Below are positions 49,047 to 56,931 of a DNA stretch of 64,000 bases, piece by piece. Source of the DNA: Brevibacterium sp. p3-SID960 (lineage in GTDB: Bacteria > Actinomycetota > Actinomycetes > Actinomycetales > Brevibacteriaceae); NCBI RefSeq assembly GCF_025144725.1, contig NZ_JALXKS010000005.1:45081-109080 (forward strand). Reading direction: 5' to 3'. The notes under the pieces were generated by a model. The model was given only the letters and a program-made list of their open reading frames with translations, made no database searches and was not told the DNA's origin. Numbering within the stretch: position 1 is the first letter of the stretch; every line of letters starts with the position of its first letter. The position numbers and the translations under genes were made by a program.

Positions 49047-49174
49047 CGCGTTTCCTTTCCTGCCCGCAGTTTTGCGCGGCGCATCTCTTTGAGCTTTCGC
49101 CGGCTGTCCAGCCAGTGTGCTGTGAGGACGTATGCGTAGGCGGGTAGTGCCATGAGCTTGTCAATGAGCCACAT
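49043..49174 (-). CDS. 43-residue basic amphipathic peptide
   Basis: ATG 49174 with AAAGGAAC upstream. A short hydrophobic stretch (LIDKLMALPAYAYVLTAHWL) is followed by a basic tail (RRKLKEMRRAKLRAGKETR). It may associate with the membrane. It is the first gene after a 102-bp gap and overlaps the next by four bases. Confidence 0.6.
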   Translation of the reverse strand: MWLIDKLMALPAYAYVLTAHWLDSRRKLKEMRRAKLRAGKETR

Positions 49175-49276
49175 GATCGTTCCTTTCGTTTGTTTCGAGT
49201 GTTTCGTGGGTGTCGGGACAAGTCCCAAACATGGGTTTCTGTGAGGTCGTTGGTACGGTGCGCTGGTGTGTGAGGT
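49175..49276. promoter_or_regulatory. Gap in the early operon with an operator-like palindrome
   Basis: This 102-bp stretch is one of the few breaks between 45.3 and 57.8 kb. It contains GGGAC-AA-GTCCC (49215-49226) and adjoining CCCAAACATGGGT. A secondary promoter with a regulator site could lie here, but no clear -10/-35 pair is seen. Confidence 0.3.
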
Positions 49277-49687
49277 TCATGCCGCGCCGAGCTGCTTCTG
49301 AGCCATCCAGTCGGTGAGTGGCTGACCCGATTCCTGGTAGGTGCGGTAGTCGTTGGGTGTGAGGCGTCCGTCTGCGATGAGCTGAGTGAGGCGGCGACGA
49401 GCCTCTAGCTCGGCCGCGGTGGTGGCACAGTCAGTTGAGTTCGGGGTGATCGTGCCGATCGTGCTGATCCTCTGTTTGCGGATGGTTTTGACGTGGTGGA
49501 GGATCCGGTCGATGGTCAGCCATTCGCCGGGGCTGGTGTGGAAGTGGGTGACGACGGCTTGCTTGGCATCAGGGAGGCTGATGTCTTTGAGGACGTCGTT
49601 CCAGGCTTCGACAGTCGCGTCAGTGATGGTGCGGCCGTCGAGCTCGCCGATGTAGGCGAGCAGGGCGGCGGTCTCGGTGAGGTTCAT
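49277..49687 (-). CDS. Replication accessory protein (helicase-loader-like)
   Basis: 136 residues. It lies immediately after the initiator and starts with helical TETAALLAYIGELDGRTITD, then WLTIDRILHHVKTIRKQR. Position and size fit phage helicase loader or loader-inhibitor proteins that accompany DnaD-like initiators. No ATPase motif is present. ATG 49687 overlaps the initiator stop by four bases. Confidence 0.58.
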   Translation of the reverse strand: MNLTETAALLAYIGELDGRTITDATVEAWNDVLKDISLPDAKQAVVTHFHTSPGEWLTIDRILHHVKTIRKQRISTIGTITPNSTDCATTAAELEARRRLTQLIADGRLTPNDYRTYQESGQPLTDWMAQKQLGAA

Positions 49688-50550
49688 TGCGCGATTTCTC
49701 CTCGGGCTTGTTCACGTTCTTGGAATCGTGCGACGACGGCTGCGTTGTTGTTCCAGCGTTGTTGTGCGCGGCTGGGTTGGTGGTTGTTGTGCCTGGGAGG
49801 GAGAGGCTCGTCTTCCCACCCGTTGGCGTTGAGCCATGAGGCTGCGAGCGGCGTGTATTGGTCGATGCGGTTGGGGTCGTCTCGGAGTTGTTCGGCTCCG
49901 GCGATGATCGCTGGCAGTGTGGCTCTCTTTTTCGCGTTGGTGAATGCTTTGAGTGCGTCGCGTTTTTTCTGGCGTCTGGGGTAGGTGTTCCAGAAGTCTT
50001 CGAAGTCGGCGGGGTAGTCGGTGGTTGGTTCAGTGGTGGTGTGGTCTCGTTCAATCGGCGCGTCAGCGGCGTTGAACAAGGTAGTTACTTCCCCTGTTCC
50101 TTGTTCCCCTGTTCCCCTGTTCCCCTGTTCCGTACTTGAGTTTTCCTTGTTTCGGCTAGGAACTTCCTTGCCGAGGCTAGGAAGTCCATGTATTGCCTGG
50201 TCAGGGGTCGATTCCGGGTCGTCATGGGCTGGGAATCGGCGTTTTGCGCGACGTTGGGTGACTTGGTGGTCATCCCATGTTGGGATCTGGAAATATGGGC
50301 GTCCTCGGTGGGTGTAGAACATGACCCCGTAGTTGTCTGCAACTTCCTTGCAGAGGCTAGGAAGTTCCTTGCTGGTCCATTCGTCGTCGTTTGGGAAGGC
50401 GTTGGCCGACATCTCTTTGAGGTTCGCTGACCCGACTCCCCAGTCGTCTGCCATGCACCACATGGCGATGTAGAGCAGGCGTGCCCAGGGGCTGCTGTCG
50501 GCGGTTGATGGGCTGTCGAAGAACTCGGGTTTGATTGATCTGATTCTCAT
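49684..50550 (-). CDS. Phage replication initiator (DnaD-like winged-helix protein)
   Basis: 288 residues. The start RIRSIKPEFFDSPSTADSSP, then RLLYIAMWCMADDWGVG, is the hallmark of actinophage replisome organisers with a winged-helix origin-binding domain (residues 1-110). The linker (110-165) contains LPSL-GKEV repeats and an 8-bp DNA repeat. The C-terminal domain with FEDFWNTYPRRQKKRDALKAF is DnaD/DnaB-II-like and recruits the host helicase. ATG 50550 has GGAGG eight bases upstream. Confidence 0.82.
   Translation of the reverse strand: MRIRSIKPEFFDSPSTADSSPWARLLYIAMWCMADDWGVGSANLKEMSANAFPNDDEWTSKELPSLCKEVADNYGVMFYTHRGRPYFQIPTWDDHQVTQRRAKRRFPAHDDPESTPDQAIHGLPSLGKEVPSRNKENSSTEQGNRGTGEQGTGEVTTLFNAADAPIERDHTTTEPTTDYPADFEDFWNTYPRRQKKRDALKAFTNAKKRATLPAIIAGAEQLRDDPNRIDQYTPLAASWLNANGWEDEPLPPRHNNHQPSRAQQRWNNNAAVVARFQEREQARGEIAQ
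50103..50131. repeat. 8-bp tandem repeat inside the initiator gene
   Basis: GTTCCCCT repeated three times plus five bases. The unit is not a multiple of three, so gain or loss of a copy would shift the reading frame of the initiator. Confidence 0.9.
50142..50363. other. Probable phage replication origin: 21-bp iterons in the initiator gene
   Basis: Three copies of a 21-base element: TTTCCTTGTTTCGGCTAGGAA (50142-50162), CTTCCTTGCCGAGGCTAGGAA (50163-50183, directly abutting) and CTTCCTTGCAGAGGCTAGGAA (50343-50363). The last two differ at one base. The second and third carry AACTTCC/GGAAGT-type inverted ends. Iterons within an initiator gene are the layout of lambda gene O. Confidence 0.6.
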
Positions 50551-50615
50551 CTGCGGTACCTCCGTTCGCGTTCACGGCATCGACACCACTCACTTGTGTG
50601 CGTGTACACGGTCAT
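50547..50615 (-). CDS. 22-codon ORF leading into the initiator
   Basis: ATG 50615 overlaps the upstream stop (TGATG) and its own stop overlaps the initiator ATG (ATGA). The peptide MTVYTHTSEWCRCRERERRY is basic and contains the initiator's ribosome site GGAGG in its last codons. It may serve mainly to couple translation. Whether it makes a functional peptide is open. Confidence 0.4.
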   Translation of the reverse strand: MTVYTHTSEWCRCRERERRYRR

Positions 50616-50893
50616 CACTGGGCTGCCTCGATCTCCTCGGCGCGGGCTTCTAGGTAGTCGGCGTACCAGCCGTCGATGACCTTCTCGTCGTTGCCCCAGT
50701 CGTCTGAGCACATCCCCGATCCCTGCTCGTAGATGGCACAGGGCGCCTTCCTGATGCTCTCTGCTGCGTCGCGGAGCGCCTGCGCTTGGGCTTGTCGGAT
50801 CGCGTCGGCCATGCCTGGGGCAGCTTCCTCGTTGACCGCTTTGATGGCGTCCATCCACCCGTCCCGGTACGCCCGGTTAGTGAAGTCAGTCAT
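50615..50893 (-). CDS. Small helical phage protein
   Basis: 92 residues. AYRDGWMDAIKAVNEEAAPG and AEEIEAAQ ends flank a central helix. Similar proteins occur in early regions of actinophages. It overlaps its neighbours by eight bases upstream and one base downstream. The function is unknown. Confidence 0.55.
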   Translation of the reverse strand: MTDFTNRAYRDGWMDAIKAVNEEAAPGMADAIRQAQAQALRDAAESIRKAPCAIYEQGSGMCSDDWGNDEKVIDGWYADYLEARAEEIEAAQ

Positions 50894-51227
50894 CTCTGCT
50901 CCTAAACTCCGCGTGGGGTGACGCGTACTCGAAGTGCCCGCAGAGTGGCCAGAGGGCGTGGCAGAGCGAGCAGATGGGGCCGTCCCCGTCGAGCGTGAAG
51001 ACGGGCTCCACGTGATAGGCGGCGTAGCGCTCCATCAGGTTCAGCACCCAATCGGCGACAGCAAACATCTCGTCGTCGGTCACGGTGCACGGGATGTTGT
51101 CGCGGACGGTCATGGCGAACTTGCGGGTGGCCTGCAGCTTGCCGGGAAGCCACGATGCAGGGTCTTCTGCGGCTCCGGACAGGATCCCGATGTCCTTGAA
51201 CTCGTGCTCTTGGCGTACCTCACTCAT
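50886..51227 (-). CDS. Phage protein with CxxC end
   Basis: 113 residues. CSLCHALWPLCGHFEYASP near the C-terminus could bind zinc, and the middle is helical (DDEMFAVADWVLNLMERYAA). ATG 51227 lies in an ATGAGTGA overlap. The function is unknown. Confidence 0.55.
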   Translation of the reverse strand: MSEVRQEHEFKDIGILSGAAEDPASWLPGKLQATRKFAMTVRDNIPCTVTDDEMFAVADWVLNLMERYAAYHVEPVFTLDGDGPICSLCHALWPLCGHFEYASPHAEFRSRDD

Positions 51228-51447
51228 CGGTGATCTCCTCAGCCGTGACGCGGAAGCAGCGGCGGCGTACCTTGACTGAGCCGCCCACGTCTACGGCGTA
51301 GCCATGATCGTTTCGCATGAACTGGTCCACGCACAGCACGCCGTCTTGGAGGGTGATGTTCTCGACGGAGATTTCGTCTGGGTCGAGTCCGATCGCTCGG
51401 GTGAGCGTCATCGCAGCTTCCTGGACAAGGTCGGAGGTCTTGGTCAT
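51220..51447 (-). CDS. Small alpha-beta phage protein
   Basis: 75 residues, helix then strands (SVENITLQDGVLCVDQFMRN). ATG 51447 has AGGAGA upstream in the short gap after rusA. The function is unknown. Confidence 0.55.
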   Translation of the reverse strand: MTKTSDLVQEAAMTLTRAIGLDPDEISVENITLQDGVLCVDQFMRNDHGYAVDVGGSVKVRRRCFRVTAEEITDE

Positions 51448-51457
51448 GGTGGTCTCC

Positions 51458-51835
51458 TTAGAACGGGATGGTTTGCGGGATGAAGGTCAGGGTGATGCGG
51501 TGCCATCCCTGCTGGTCGGTCTTCGAGCCGCGCCGGTATGTGACCGCGGGGACATGCTCGCTGTCGTCATCCACCCACACGCTGGCATCGGTGAGACCGT
51601 CGAGGATCGGTTTCACCGCATCGGATGCGTTCGCAGGATCCGCACGTCCACCTCGCGGGTAGCAGATCTCGGCGACGACAATGCAGGGTGTCGCCACTGT
51701 CAGGCGGGCTTGCCTGGCGAGCATGGCGGCGCGGTGCCGGAGTGCCTTTGTCCTGCGGGCTTTGTCGGCCCAATGCCGGCGGTCATTCGCTGACAGCCAC
51801 TCGTTGGCGGGCACATCGATCACAAGCTGTTTCAT
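51458..51835 (-). CDS. rusA: RusA-like Holliday junction resolvase
   Basis: 125 residues, the family length. The catalytic acidic cluster is visible: RADPANASDAVKPILDGL (Asp66, Asp72, Asp79), then VWVDDDSEHV. It cuts four-way DNA junctions left by recombination and replication and so works with the YqaJ/RecT genes of the same operon. ATG 51835 overlaps the methyltransferase stop by four bases. Confidence 0.85.
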   Translation of the reverse strand: MKQLVIDVPANEWLSANDRRHWADKARRTKALRHRAAMLARQARLTVATPCIVVAEICYPRGGRADPANASDAVKPILDGLTDASVWVDDDSEHVPAVTYRRGSKTDQQGWHRITLTFIPQTIPF

Positions 51836-53424
51836 GCCGCCTCCAATGTCTCGGCGACGGCGGCGACGAGGTCTCGGGCGGCAGGCGGGGTGACGGCGTT
51901 GCCGGACATGCGCACCTGATCACGTTTTGTGCCGAGGATCTGGTAGTCGGCGGGGAACGCCATCGCCTGCTTGATCTCGTCGGGTGTGAGCATCCGGAAC
52001 ATGCAGTCTTCGATCTGCGGTACTCCCCCGGAGATGAGGGACTGGTGTCCGGCCGTTGTGACGGTGCGCATCGGCTCTGAGGCTGGTGTGCTCATGTAGC
52101 CGAGGTCGCCGCGGCCGTTGTTGTTGCGCATGATGAGCGCGTGGTGGTTCCCGGACGCGGTCACCGTGGAGAGCGGGTCGTCTGCGGGCCTGGCATCGGA
52201 TGAGCCGCCACGCAGCTCAGCGAGGAACGGCGGGAACACCGCACCCTTCGATGCTGTCGCATGGACGGTACGGACCGGCTCGGCGTCCGGCCAGATGCGG
52301 TAGTAGTCACCGCCGCGACGCGGGTCGGCCGAGTCGTAGGTGTTGCCGGCTGCTTCAAGGTGCATCGCCATGACGACACCAGTCTCGTTGCGGGCAGTCT
52401 GCGTCCGATACGGCAGTGCAGCCGGCACTGCCACCTTACCCTCCCTGCCCTCCACTGGGACGAGCAGTGATGCGTGGGTGCCTCCTGCGACCATCGTCGG
52501 CGCGACCTCCGACACCGACGTAGAGCGCGACGCGCACGCCCCGGAGACGTGGTTAACGAGCAGCGGGTCGAGCTCAGCGCCAGACCAGTACCGGTCTATG
52601 CCGGCCTGGATCCGCTTCATCGTCTTCTCCGCCAGCGGGCGGGCACGGTCACCGATCCTGGTGCCGAGGTTTGACCAGTCGATGATCGACGCCGCCGGTA
52701 TCCACGCCGGTTCCACAGCGCGTCCCCGGCACGACGTGTGCGGGCAGCGGAAGTAGTACTGCTGCCTGTACCGTCCGGCGCGGCGTTCGTTCTTCCACGT
52801 CTTGATCGCCTCGACCCTGCCGTGCTCCGGGCACATCGCCGGTGGCCGCTGGATCGCCTGCAGGTCCGGCTGCCGGTTTCCTTTGCGCCAGAAAACGGCG
52901 TAGAAGCGGTCACGGGACTGCGGTGCTGGAGCGCCGTGCGCCCATGCGTGCATCGAGTTGATGAACACGACCTCGTGCGCGTAGCCGAGGGAGTCCATCG
53001 CTTCGAGCCACGCCCGATACGGTGCCCAGCGGGCGACATCGACGACGTTCTCGACGATCACAGCCTGATACTTGTGCACCTCGGTGAAGCGTGGCACGTC
53101 CCACATCGTCGCCCTCGATCGTTCGACAGCCTCGTCTGGGATCGGATTGAACAGATCCGGCTGCCGCACGGTGCGGGCACCGCGAGCAATGGAATGCGTA
53201 GTGCACTCCGGGGACGCCCACAGAATGTCGGTGCTCGGGTAGAAGCGCGGGTCGATCTGCGACAGATCAGCGCACACGTGTCCGGTGTCCGGGTGGTTCG
53301 CCTCGTGCGTGTCGACGGCGAGCTGCCAGTGGTTCGAGGCGACTCGAACCGACACGCCTGGCACTTGGACGGCACCGGTGGATGAGCCACCGGCCCCGCA
53401 AAATAGGTCAGTCAACGTCAGCAT
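51832..53424 (-). CDS. DNA cytosine-5 methyltransferase
   Basis: 530 residues. Motif I TDLFCGAGGSSTG, catalytic cysteine motif SPECTTH (Cys74, PEC in place of the usual PPC), motif VI ENV (125-127), motif VIII QSRDRFY and motif X GNAVTPP are all present, so it should be active. An insertion with CPEHGR and CPHTSC (around 200-235) looks like a zinc ribbon. Four repeats of a P-x-x-T-V-x-A-x-G pattern (about residues 309-450) fill the target-recognition region. It methylates phage DNA, probably to evade host restriction. No cognate endonuclease is seen. Confidence 0.88.
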   Translation of the reverse strand: MLTLTDLFCGAGGSSTGAVQVPGVSVRVASNHWQLAVDTHEANHPDTGHVCADLSQIDPRFYPSTDILWASPECTTHSIARGARTVRQPDLFNPIPDEAVERSRATMWDVPRFTEVHKYQAVIVENVVDVARWAPYRAWLEAMDSLGYAHEVVFINSMHAWAHGAPAPQSRDRFYAVFWRKGNRQPDLQAIQRPPAMCPEHGRVEAIKTWKNERRAGRYRQQYYFRCPHTSCRGRAVEPAWIPAASIIDWSNLGTRIGDRARPLAEKTMKRIQAGIDRYWSGAELDPLLVNHVSGACASRSTSVSEVAPTMVAGGTHASLLVPVEGREGKVAVPAALPYRTQTARNETGVVMAMHLEAAGNTYDSADPRRGGDYYRIWPDAEPVRTVHATASKGAVFPPFLAELRGGSSDARPADDPLSTVTASGNHHALIMRNNNGRGDLGYMSTPASEPMRTVTTAGHQSLISGGVPQIEDCMFRMLTPDEIKQAMAFPADYQILGTKRDQVRMSGNAVTPPAARDLVAAVAETLEAA

Positions 53425-53539
53425 GGCTTTCCTCTTCTTCTGGTTGTGGGTAGTGGGTCATGAGCCTGTCAGCGAGGTCGGCCCGGCCCGCCGCGTCGAG
53501 TACCGCGCAGCACGCCAGCCACAGGCCTCGGGCGGTCAT
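53408..53539 (-). CDS. 43-residue phage peptide upstream of the methyltransferase
   Basis: ATG 53539 has GGGAGGA six bases upstream and overlaps the previous stop as ATGA. The product starts MTARGLWLACCAVLDAAGRA and ends in an acidic QPEEEESHADVD. Its last codons carry AGAGGAAA, the ribosome site of the methyltransferase. Coupling and a good start make it real, with unknown function. Confidence 0.6.
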   Translation of the reverse strand: MTARGLWLACCAVLDAAGRADLADRLMTHYPQPEEEESHADVD

Positions 53540-53754
53540 GCCGCGTCCTCCCTCTTGGCCCGGCGTTCTTCATCGATGAGTGCTTGCAAACGTGCTGACC
53601 CTTCCGGGTCCGGGCGGTAGCGTTCCTTAGCGGCAGCGATCCGAGCTTCACGCTCCACCCGCTGCGTGTACTCGGCCGCAGCTGCCGCTAGGAGCGGTGT
53701 CGGCAGTCGGCGCAGTTCGGCCTCGGACATGATCGGCATCGACGACAGACCCAT
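53536..53754 (-). CDS. Small helical phage protein
   Basis: 72 residues, helix-forming and charged (SEAELRRLPTPLLAAAAAEY, then EERRAKREDAA). ATG 53754 is preferred to the GTG three bases earlier, given GGGAGG spacing. The function is unknown. Confidence 0.55.
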   Translation of the reverse strand: MGLSSMPIMSEAELRRLPTPLLAAAAAEYTQRVEREARIAAAKERYRPDPEGSARLQALIDEERRAKREDAA

Positions 53755-53948
53755 CACGGCACCTCCCTCAACGCCGCGGCCAGCTCCCTGGCGCGCCAGT
53801 CAGCCTCAGCAATCGCCTCCTTAAACGACAAGCGAAAAACGCGCTCACTGGCTCCACCTTCGATCTGCCAAATCCGATCACTGCTGTAGACGTAGCGGTC
53901 ATCCCAACTCGAAACCACAAAGAACACAGATTTGACCTTGATGCGCAT
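53754..53948 (-). CDS. Small alpha-beta phage protein
   Basis: 64 residues: two strands (RIKVKSVFFVVSSWDDRYVY), then an acidic helix. ATG 53948 with GGAGGTGGAG upstream. Overlaps with neighbours are TGATG. The function is unknown. Confidence 0.55.
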   Translation of the reverse strand: MRIKVKSVFFVVSSWDDRYVYSSDRIWQIEGGASERVFRLSFKEAIAEADWRARELAAALREVP

Positions 53949-54112
53949 CACTCCACCTCCACGAGGCCGAGCATGGCGAGCACCTCGGACGGGTCACCAT
54001 CGATATGGTCGATCACGACCCGACGCGCAGCCTCTACCTCACCCGGTGCCGTCTCACGCTCTAGCTGGATCAGCTCGATGTTGTTCGGCGACAGGCGTCC
54101 AACGCGTTTCAT
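53948..54112 (-). CDS. Small phage protein
   Basis: 54 residues, [20 protein letters not shown] and then an acidic end. ATG 54112 overlaps the WhiB stop as ATGA. The function is unknown. Confidence 0.5.
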   Translation of the reverse strand: MKRVGRLSPNNIELIQLERETAPGEVEAARRVVIDHIDGDPSEVLAMLGLVEVE

Positions 54113-54453
54113 GCCGCCACCTCCGGACGCCACGCCCGCTTCGACTCACGCCGATACACGGCCTGACACGGCTCGCACCGTTTCCGGCCCACAGCCTCAC
54201 CGGCCAGCGACTGCCCGCAGTCGGCACAAGCCCGCGTGGTACGCCACAACGCGGTACGCTCCTCCGGTGTCAACCCGCCGAAGACGCCGAAGCGCAGCGA
54301 TGGACGCTCCACTGACATTGCCTCAGCCAGGCACTGCTCACGGATCGGGCACTGCTCACACACACGGATCGCGGCCTGCTCGTAGCCTGGGGTGAAGAAC
54401 AGCTCCACGTCACGGCTCACACACGCTGGCGTTTCGTCAAAACGGCGGCTCAT
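54109..54453 (-). CDS. WhiB-family iron-sulfur transcription factor with extra zinc ribbon
   Basis: 114 residues. The four cluster cysteines are Cys11, Cys32, Cys35 and Cys41, followed by [11 protein letters not shown], the WhiB turn. A second CxxC pair set (CADCGQSL and CEPCQ, residues ~78-97) follows, which plain WhiB proteins lack. Phage WhiBs (for example TM4 WhiBTM4) block host WhiB2 function and affect septation and superinfection. ATG 54453 has GGGGAGG upstream. It overlaps ssb by 17 bases. Confidence 0.85.
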   Translation of the reverse strand: MSRRFDETPACVSRDVELFFTPGYEQAAIRVCEQCPIREQCLAEAMSVERPSLRFGVFGGLTPEERTALWRTTRACADCGQSLAGEAVGRKRCEPCQAVYRRESKRAWRPEVAA

Positions 54454-54937
54454 CGTCGGCACCTCCCCACCCCGGCTGAGACGACGCCCACGGATCCTGC
54501 TGCGGCGCCTGCTGCTGGCCTGGACCCTGACCCCAACTGCCGCCCTGTGGCTGGCCTGAACCGCCGCCGGAGAACTCCTTCTTCGCCACGTTGGCCGTGG
54601 CGTAGCGCAGGGACGGGCCAACCTCGTCAACGTCGAGCTCAAAGACCGTCCGCTTCTGCCCCTCCTTAGTCTCGAAGCTGCGGGACTTCAGCCGGCCCTG
54701 CACGATCGTGCGGGTGCCACGCTGCAGGGTCTCGGTGACGTTCTCAGCGAGATCCCGCCACGCGTTGCAGCGCAGGAACAGAGTCTCGCCGTCCTGCCAG
54801 TCATTCGTGTTCCGGTTGAACGTCCGCGGTGTTGAAGCGACGGTGAAGTTCGCGACCGCGGCCCCGTTCTGCGTGTACCGCAGCTCCGGGTCTGCGGTGA
54901 GGTTTCCGACTACTGTGATGATGGTGTCGCCGGCCAT
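54437..54937 (-). CDS. ssb: Single-stranded DNA-binding protein
   Basis: 166 residues. OB-fold domain (1-110) with [21 protein letters not shown] Gly/Gln-rich linker follows ([18 protein letters not shown]), then the acidic tip DDEPPF that recruits partner proteins. It protects single-stranded DNA during phage replication and RecT annealing. ATG 54937 with GAGGTGG upstream. Confidence 0.93.
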   Translation of the reverse strand: MAGDTIITVVGNLTADPELRYTQNGAAVANFTVASTPRTFNRNTNDWQDGETLFLRCNAWRDLAENVTETLQRGTRTIVQGRLKSRSFETKEGQKRTVFELDVDEVGPSLRYATANVAKKEFSGGGSGQPQGGSWGQGPGQQQAPQQDPWASSQPGWGGADDEPPF

Positions 54938-54938
54938 G

Positions 54939-55814
54939 TCAGACCACCTCGGCATCGAGGATCTCGCCGTTCTCATCGACGGTCACCTCGTCGTAGAGCA
55001 GTTCTTCACCCTCAGCGAGGCCAGACTGATTCTGCGTGGCAGGCTCCGGTCCCCTCACCTCAGAGTCAGTTGGTGCTGGTGCGGGCGCAGGCGAGGCCGG
55101 TCGAGGTTCCTCAGCGGCCACGTCGCGGGCGGCGCGCAGCTGTTCGCGCACATACTCGGCAGACGTTGGCACCCACTTGGCGAGATCATGCGCCGCTGTC
55201 TTCATCCACATCGCGACCGTGTCGTTCTGCCACGGCGAGTACTTGCTGTCCGCGCCCTGCGATGCAGACTTGGCGCGCCGGATCCGGTCCTCGTTGACGA
55301 TAACGACCTTGGACGTGGCACCGTCCTTCATCACGGCGTAGGCGTAGGCGAGCTTCAAGCTGCCGCGATCGTTGAACCAGTCAATCTCATGGATCGGCTT
55401 ATCGTGGCGTCCCGGCACGTACTCGAACCTGTCGTTTTCGTGAACGGTCTCAACGATGACCGATGAGACTGCGCCGGCCCGGTACATCAGCTCAACCTCG
55501 CCTTGGTATCCGGTAATGCCGAGGATCTCGTTGCGGCCCTTGTTCTTCCGGGGCGTCAGGTAGTACTCTGCCGTGCCTGGGTTGAGGCCCTTCTGCGCGG
55601 CCTCGGAGAGCGCGTTGATGAGCGTCTCCGGGGCACTGACAGCCGCCTGCACCAGCTGGTCGTTGCGACGGATCGCGGCGAGTGCTGATGACAGCCAGCC
55701 CACGCCCTTGTCCTGCAGGTGGCTCGGCAGGGTGGCGACTAGCTCGCCCTTGTATGCCTTGATCGTGTTCTGGACGAAGTGCACCATCTCGGTGTTGTTC
55801 TGCTTGGCGTTCAT
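54939..55814 (-). CDS. recT: RecT-family single-strand annealing protein
   Basis: 291 residues. The RecT core (about 10-215) shows [38 protein letters not shown] and [15 protein letters not shown]. The C-terminal 70 residues are acidic and disordered. It anneals single strands made by the YqaJ exonuclease encoded next to it (the two overlap by four bases). The start is ATG 55814. Confidence 0.9.
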   Translation of the reverse strand: MNAKQNNTEMVHFVQNTIKAYKGELVATLPSHLQDKGVGWLSSALAAIRRNDQLVQAAVSAPETLINALSEAAQKGLNPGTAEYYLTPRKNKGRNEILGITGYQGEVELMYRAGAVSSVIVETVHENDRFEYVPGRHDKPIHEIDWFNDRGSLKLAYAYAVMKDGATSKVVIVNEDRIRRAKSASQGADSKYSPWQNDTVAMWMKTAAHDLAKWVPTSAEYVREQLRAARDVAAEEPRPASPAPAPAPTDSEVRGPEPATQNQSGLAEGEELLYDEVTVDENGEILDAEVV

Positions 55815-56749
55815 GCTGCTGTGTCCTCCTCGAGAATCAGCTCGGCGCGCTTCAGGCCGGGCTGGATGATGATGTATGGGTTGCCGTCGCCTTTCGCCTG
55901 GCGGCGGGCGACCTTCACGCCGTTGAACTCGGCGTCTTTCGCTGTGCCCATCAGCTCGGTGAGCTGGGATTTCAGGGCGTTCATTTCCTTGTCGTTGCGT
56001 TCCTTGTCGATGACGGCGCACTGCACCTGCATCGCCAGGGATTGCGGCACTTCGACCGTTTCGATTTCGATGTCCGGGTGCAGGTAGCGGACAGCCCGGT
56101 AGGTGTCCATGTGCCCGTCGAGCGGGTCGATGCTCGGCTTCTCCCCGGCGCGCACCTGGCGCATGAATTCGGTAGCTTCCGTGACCATCTCCGCGAAGTA
56201 GTCGGCGTTGAACGCGACCTCGTACTCGCGGAACGTCAGCGATGACAGCAGCACAGCGACATGGCAGGTGGTCAGGCCGGTCACTCCGAGCTGCCAGATA
56301 ACCTGGTCGTAGTAGTACGGCGGGATCTCGTCGGTGCCCTCCGCACCCCACTCCCATGCGTTGTTCGCTGTTTTCGCTTCGAGAAGACGGGGTTCTTCAC
56401 CGGTGCCGTACCGGATGATCCGGTCAGGTGTCGCCGCGGCGAAGTCGATGTTCGGGTGGCGGTACATGCCAGTCCGGTACAGCTTCACGTCTGGGTGCTG
56501 GTCTTGCCACCATGCGCAGATTGCCGGCTCTAGCAGGTTCCCGCGGCTCATCTCTTCGGTCTGCGGTTTCGGTGGGACTGTCCCGGCCATCGTGTGCCAC
56601 AGCGAGAACCGCGACTCGTAGGGGCTGTGTCCCATCACGGCGGCGATCTTGGAGGCGGTCATGTACTTCCGCCATTCGTCGCTACCGGGTGGGATGTAGC
56701 CCAGGCGCACGCCGGTGATGCCGCGTGGCTGTCTGGTTTTCGTGGTCAT
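55811..56749 (-). CDS. YqaJ-family exonuclease (lambda-exonuclease-like)
   Basis: 312 residues. A PD-(D/E)XK-type nuclease. RYIP-like start, then AVMGHSPYESRFSLW and LLEPAICAWWQDQHPD. The catalytic D-x-I-I/E-x-K part is PDRIIRYGTGEEPRLLEAKTA. It resects DNA ends for RecT. ATG 56749 follows AGGACACAACC. Together with recT and ssb it forms the recombination module. Confidence 0.87.
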   Translation of the reverse strand: MTTKTRQPRGITGVRLGYIPPGSDEWRKYMTASKIAAVMGHSPYESRFSLWHTMAGTVPPKPQTEEMSRGNLLEPAICAWWQDQHPDVKLYRTGMYRHPNIDFAAATPDRIIRYGTGEEPRLLEAKTANNAWEWGAEGTDEIPPYYYDQVIWQLGVTGLTTCHVAVLLSSLTFREYEVAFNADYFAEMVTEATEFMRQVRAGEKPSIDPLDGHMDTYRAVRYLHPDIEIETVEVPQSLAMQVQCAVIDKERNDKEMNALKSQLTELMGTAKDAEFNGVKVARRQAKGDGNPYIIIQPGLKRAELILEEDTAA

Positions 56750-56931
56750 GGTTGTGTCCTGTCGTGGTCGAGGGCGAGGGCGAGTGTCCCGGCGGCGGTG
56801 ATCGTGAGGCCGGCGAGGGTGAGGCCGTTCGCGGTGAGTGTGAGCGTGTAGCTGTAGGCGTTGAGTCCGGCGCCGGCCGCGATAGCGGGTAGCCACAGCC
56901 AGCAGGCGCGCCGCGCCTGGTACCGGGTCAT
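56746..56931 (-). CDS. Small membrane protein
   Basis: 61 residues with two hydrophobic segments (about 10-28 and 35-55). ATG 56931 is favoured over the GTG just before it by the GGGAG spacing. It lies in the recombination operon, with unknown role. Confidence 0.55.
   Translation of the reverse strand: MTRYQARRACWLWLPAIAAGAGLNAYSYTLTLTANGLTLAGLTITAAGTLALALDHDRTQP

Noticed and set aside
50103..50131. Short regularly repeated units that might suggest a CRISPR array
   Set aside because: Units are 8 bp, directly abutting and without spacers; it is a simple tandem repeat inside a gene. No CRISPR array or cas gene is seen in the window.
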